DNA of 64,000 nt, from contig NZ_JACRUI010000004.1 of assembly GCF_014305095.1 (NCBI RefSeq), positions 248,001 to 312,000 on the forward strand, given 5' to 3'. Positions 61,949 through 64,000 of the stretch are shown in pieces; positions within the stretch are counted from its first letter, which is position 1; every line of letters begins with the position of its first letter. The notes beneath the pieces were generated by a model. That model was not told where the DNA came from. It did not search any database and saw only the letters and a list, made by a program, of their open reading frames with translations. Made by a program: the position numbers and the translations under genes. This stretch comes from Flavobacterium kayseriense (GTDB taxonomy: Bacteria > Bacteroidota > Bacteroidia > Flavobacteriales > Flavobacteriaceae).

Positions 61949-63229
61949 ATGCACACCATTAGCCAAATAAAAAAAAACATTACGTTTATAAAATTACGAA
62001 AATTAATTATTGTATCGATTTTAATTAGTTTTCTCTCTGCCTTTTTAGGGATTTCATTGAAGAAACTCACTGAACATTATGAAGAAATCTTCTTTAATCA
62101 AACCACACTACACCCGGTCTTTATATTTATTTTTCCTGTTTTTGGATTGTCTGTAATTTATTTTTTGAGACAGTACGTTTTTAATAAAAAAGAAAATAAA
62201 GGAATAAACGAGATTTTTGCCAGTACTTCATCCAAAACAAAAAACCTCCCTAGTTTCAAGATTCCATCTCATTACATTAATGGTTTATTGACCGTAATTT
62301 TTGGAGGTTCAACAGGAATTGAAGTTTCAACAGTTGTAGCAACTGCAACTATAGGATCAGTTGCACAACGCAAGCAAAATGTTTTTAAAGACTACAAAAC
62401 GGAGCTAATTTGCGCAGGAATTGCAGCAGGTATAACAGCTTTATTTAACAGTCCTATCGCTGGACTTTTTTTTGTGCTTGAAGTAATCTCAAGAAAAGTA
62501 ACTCGTGCTTTTATCATTAGTAACCTCATTGCTGTAATTGTAGCTTTTGGACTTGTTTATTTAATTGATGAAGAACCTCTTTTTAATGTACACATCACAA
62601 CTTGGCATACCAGCGCGATACCTTATTTTATCATTCTAGGAATAATTGCGGGAATCAATTCTGTCTATCTAACACGATGTGTATTGTTTTTCAAGAACAA
62701 TTTAGGAAAAATTAAAAGCCACTATTACCGCATTTTTATAGGATCAGCACTACTGAGTTCTTCTTTATTTTTCTTTCCGGAACTTTATGGAGAGGGATAC
62801 CATGCTATTAAAATGATATTCACGAACCCAAATGAGATTAAAATCACTTCTGGATTACTTGTTACTTTTATAGGGATCATTATTTTAAAACCAGTAGTGA
62901 CCTCAGCTACTTTATTTTCCGGAGGAGACGGAGGTGTCTTTGCTCCCAGCCTGTTTATTGGTGCTTTTTTAGGTTTACTTGTAGCATTAATCTTCAATAC
63001 TTTTTTTGATGCTAATGTGATTCCGCTTAACTTTATGGTAATCGGAATGGCTGCCATGTTAAGTGCCAGTATTCATGCCCCATTTACTGCCTTATTTTTA
63101 ATTTGTGGTTTGATTAATGACTACACTTTATTTTTACCAATTCTATTTGTTTGTCTCATTTCGAAATATACAGCTCAGGCAATTTATCCTTATTCTGTTT
63201 ACTCATACGCAACAGGAATAATAAAATAA
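61949..63229 (+). CDS. CLC-type chloride channel/transporter with altered gate motif
   Basis: A CLC-fold membrane protein of 426 residues without CBS domains. The half-repeat AGIAAGITALFNSPIAGLFFVLE and the filter motif GGDGGVFAPSLFIGAFLG (GxFxP) are conserved. The GREGP motif reads GSTGI followed by EVST (120-128), so the gating Glu position is Thr122, and the first filter motif GSGIP reads KGINE. It may be an uncoupled channel or use Glu125 instead. The HPP gene follows 4 bp downstream. Confidence 0.9.
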   Translation: MHTISQIKKNITFIKLRKLIIVSILISFLSAFLGISLKKLTEHYEEIFFNQTTLHPVFIFIFPVFGLSVIYFLRQYVFNKKENKGINEIFASTSSKTKNLPSFKIPSHYINGLLTVIFGGSTGIEVSTVVATATIGSVAQRKQNVFKDYKTELICAGIAAGITALFNSPIAGLFFVLEVISRKVTRAFIISNLIAVIVAFGLVYLIDEEPLFNVHITTWHTSAIPYFIILGIIAGINSVYLTRCVLFFKNNLGKIKSHYYRIFIGSALLSSSLFFFPELYGEGYHAIKMIFTNPNEIKITSGLLVTFIGIIILKPVVTSATLFSGGDGGVFAPSLFIGAFLGLLVALIFNTFFDANVIPLNFMVIGMAAMLSASIHAPFTALFLICGLINDYTLFLPILFVCLISKYTAQAIYPYSVYSYATGIIK

Positions 63230-63233
63230 TTTT

Positions 63234-63830
63234 ATGGCAATCCAAAAAATAAAGAGAACATACCGCAAAACAAAGTATATCTTGTATAAGGAGACTTTAG
63301 TTGATTTTAAAGAGCATTTTTGGGCTTTTATAGGATCTTTTGCTGGAATAGGAATAATTGCCTATCTACAATCTCGAACACTTCCAGATTCAGATGTAGT
63401 TTTCCTCATTGGATCTTTTGGAGCTTCGTGCGTTCTAATTTATGGTGTCATACAAAGTCCCTTAGCACAACCCCGAAACTTAATAGGAGGTCATGTAATT
63501 TCTGCAATTGTAGGAGTCACTGTCGCGCAACTTGCACCTGATATTATGTGGTTAACCGCAGCGCTATCTGTTTCGATATCCGTGATCCTAATGCAACTCA
63601 CAAAAACATTACATCCACCAGGCGGAGCTACCGCTTTAATAGCAGTGACAGGGTCTGCACAAATTAAAGCGCTAGGATATTGGTATGTACTTTCACCTGT
63701 TTTAAGTGGTGTTTTAATTCTTTTATTTGTTGCTCTTATAGTAAATAATATGACTCCCAATAGATACTATCCCACACATAAAAAATACAAGAAAATTAGA
63801 AAAATGATTCACAAAAATCTTCCTGATTAG
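63234..63830 (+). CDS. HPP family membrane protein
   Basis: A 198-residue membrane protein with about four or five helices. The name motif is in LHPPGGATALIAVTG near residue 130, and QPRNLIGGHVISAIVG matches the family. Some HPP proteins transport nitrite; this link is not tested here. It is tightly coupled to the CLC gene, so the pair may act together on anion balance. Confidence 0.88.
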   Translation: MAIQKIKRTYRKTKYILYKETLVDFKEHFWAFIGSFAGIGIIAYLQSRTLPDSDVVFLIGSFGASCVLIYGVIQSPLAQPRNLIGGHVISAIVGVTVAQLAPDIMWLTAALSVSISVILMQLTKTLHPPGGATALIAVTGSAQIKALGYWYVLSPVLSGVLILLFVALIVNNMTPNRYYPTHKKYKKIRKMIHKNLPD

Positions 63831-64000
63831 CCTCCACCATCAATCTGTACAAGGAGTCTTAAAATGGTTTTTGCAACTTATTTAGACTACAATTTTTAGA
63901 AGATCTTTATAAATTATTAGACTTCATACTAAAAAATCTTATTAACAAATCAAGAATCTGTGCCTAAAGTTCAAGAAGATATTTAAAATTAAATTTTACC
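63831..64000. other. Right-edge intergenic sequence
   Basis: AT-rich, with no gene, hairpin or promoter that I can support up to the window end. Confidence 0.4.

Noticed and set aside
1..64000. Search by eye for tRNA, rRNA, CRISPR arrays, integrases and transposases
   Set aside because: None was recognised. No direct-repeat arrays, CCA-ending cloverleafs or DDE/Tyr recombinase genes were seen, so no mobile island beyond the GxxExxY unit is claimed.

Overview
The window reads as a chromosomal segment of a Flavobacterium-like bacterium (Flavobacteriaceae, Bacteroidota). The support is AT-rich DNA, promoters of the TAnnTTTG type in place of -10/-35 boxes, few Shine-Dalgarno sequences, a fused CcoN-CcoO oxidase subunit, 2TM-domain proteins, DUF5606 and DUF349 proteins, a SusC/RagA-style TonB receptor and an ACBP gene in the ftsH-cdsA-psd operon. 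No rRNA, tRNA, CRISPR array, transposase or prophage was recognised. Most of the window is core genome, with a few accessory islands.

Layout: 1-4500 has an OhrR-type repressor (partial), a GH92 alpha-mannosidase-like enzyme and an ABC exporter. 4560-10990 has birA divergent from a tight operon rsfS-ftsH-LUD protein-cdsA-psd-ACBP-lipoprotein SOD (ribosome silencing, membrane proteolysis, phosphatidylethanolamine synthesis). 11058-20690 has a GH13 amylase lipoprotein, an OstA/LptA-like protein, a class III aminotransferase, a TPR protein, aroE and a DUF349 protein. 20791-32422 is a microaerobic respiration island: hemN, then on the minus strand ccoS-ccoNO-ccoQ-ccoP-ccoG-fixH-SafE-like-ydcH, the copper ATPase ccoI and an FNR-like regulator. 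Three palindromes of the form TGA(T/C)nnnnATCA lie in this island. Each is centred exactly 33 bp upstream of a consensus or degenerate -7 box, as expected for class II FNR activation of hemN, the cco operon and ccoI.

32423-40398 has an APC permease, mazG, DUF5606, def, a YccS-like FUSC protein, mqo and ruvX. 40540-48071 is an envelope-sugar region: OafA-type acyltransferase, dapD, four glycosyltransferases in mixed orientation and an LpxL-like acyltransferase. 48132-52790 has the YrdC/Sua5 gene, a GxxExxY gene bounded by imperfect inverted repeats, cca, ctaA, a CDP-alcohol phosphatidyltransferase and csbD.

52863-57905 is a minus-strand signalling operon: a secreted TPR-like protein, a LytS-type histidine kinase fused to a C-terminal 2TM domain, two free-standing 2TM proteins, a GT39-type mannosyl/arabinosyltransferase and the LytTR response regulator. 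A TonB-dependent receptor lies just upstream. 60477-63830 holds a second copy of a structured intergenic element also seen near 18500, an acetyltransferase, a small secreted protein, and a CLC channel with an unusual filter paired with an HPP protein.

The least-explained signals are the duplicated structured element, the GxxExxY cassette with inverted ends, the kinase/2TM/GT39 operon, the GH92 acid-to-Gln change, the CLC gate change and the FNR promoter architecture.
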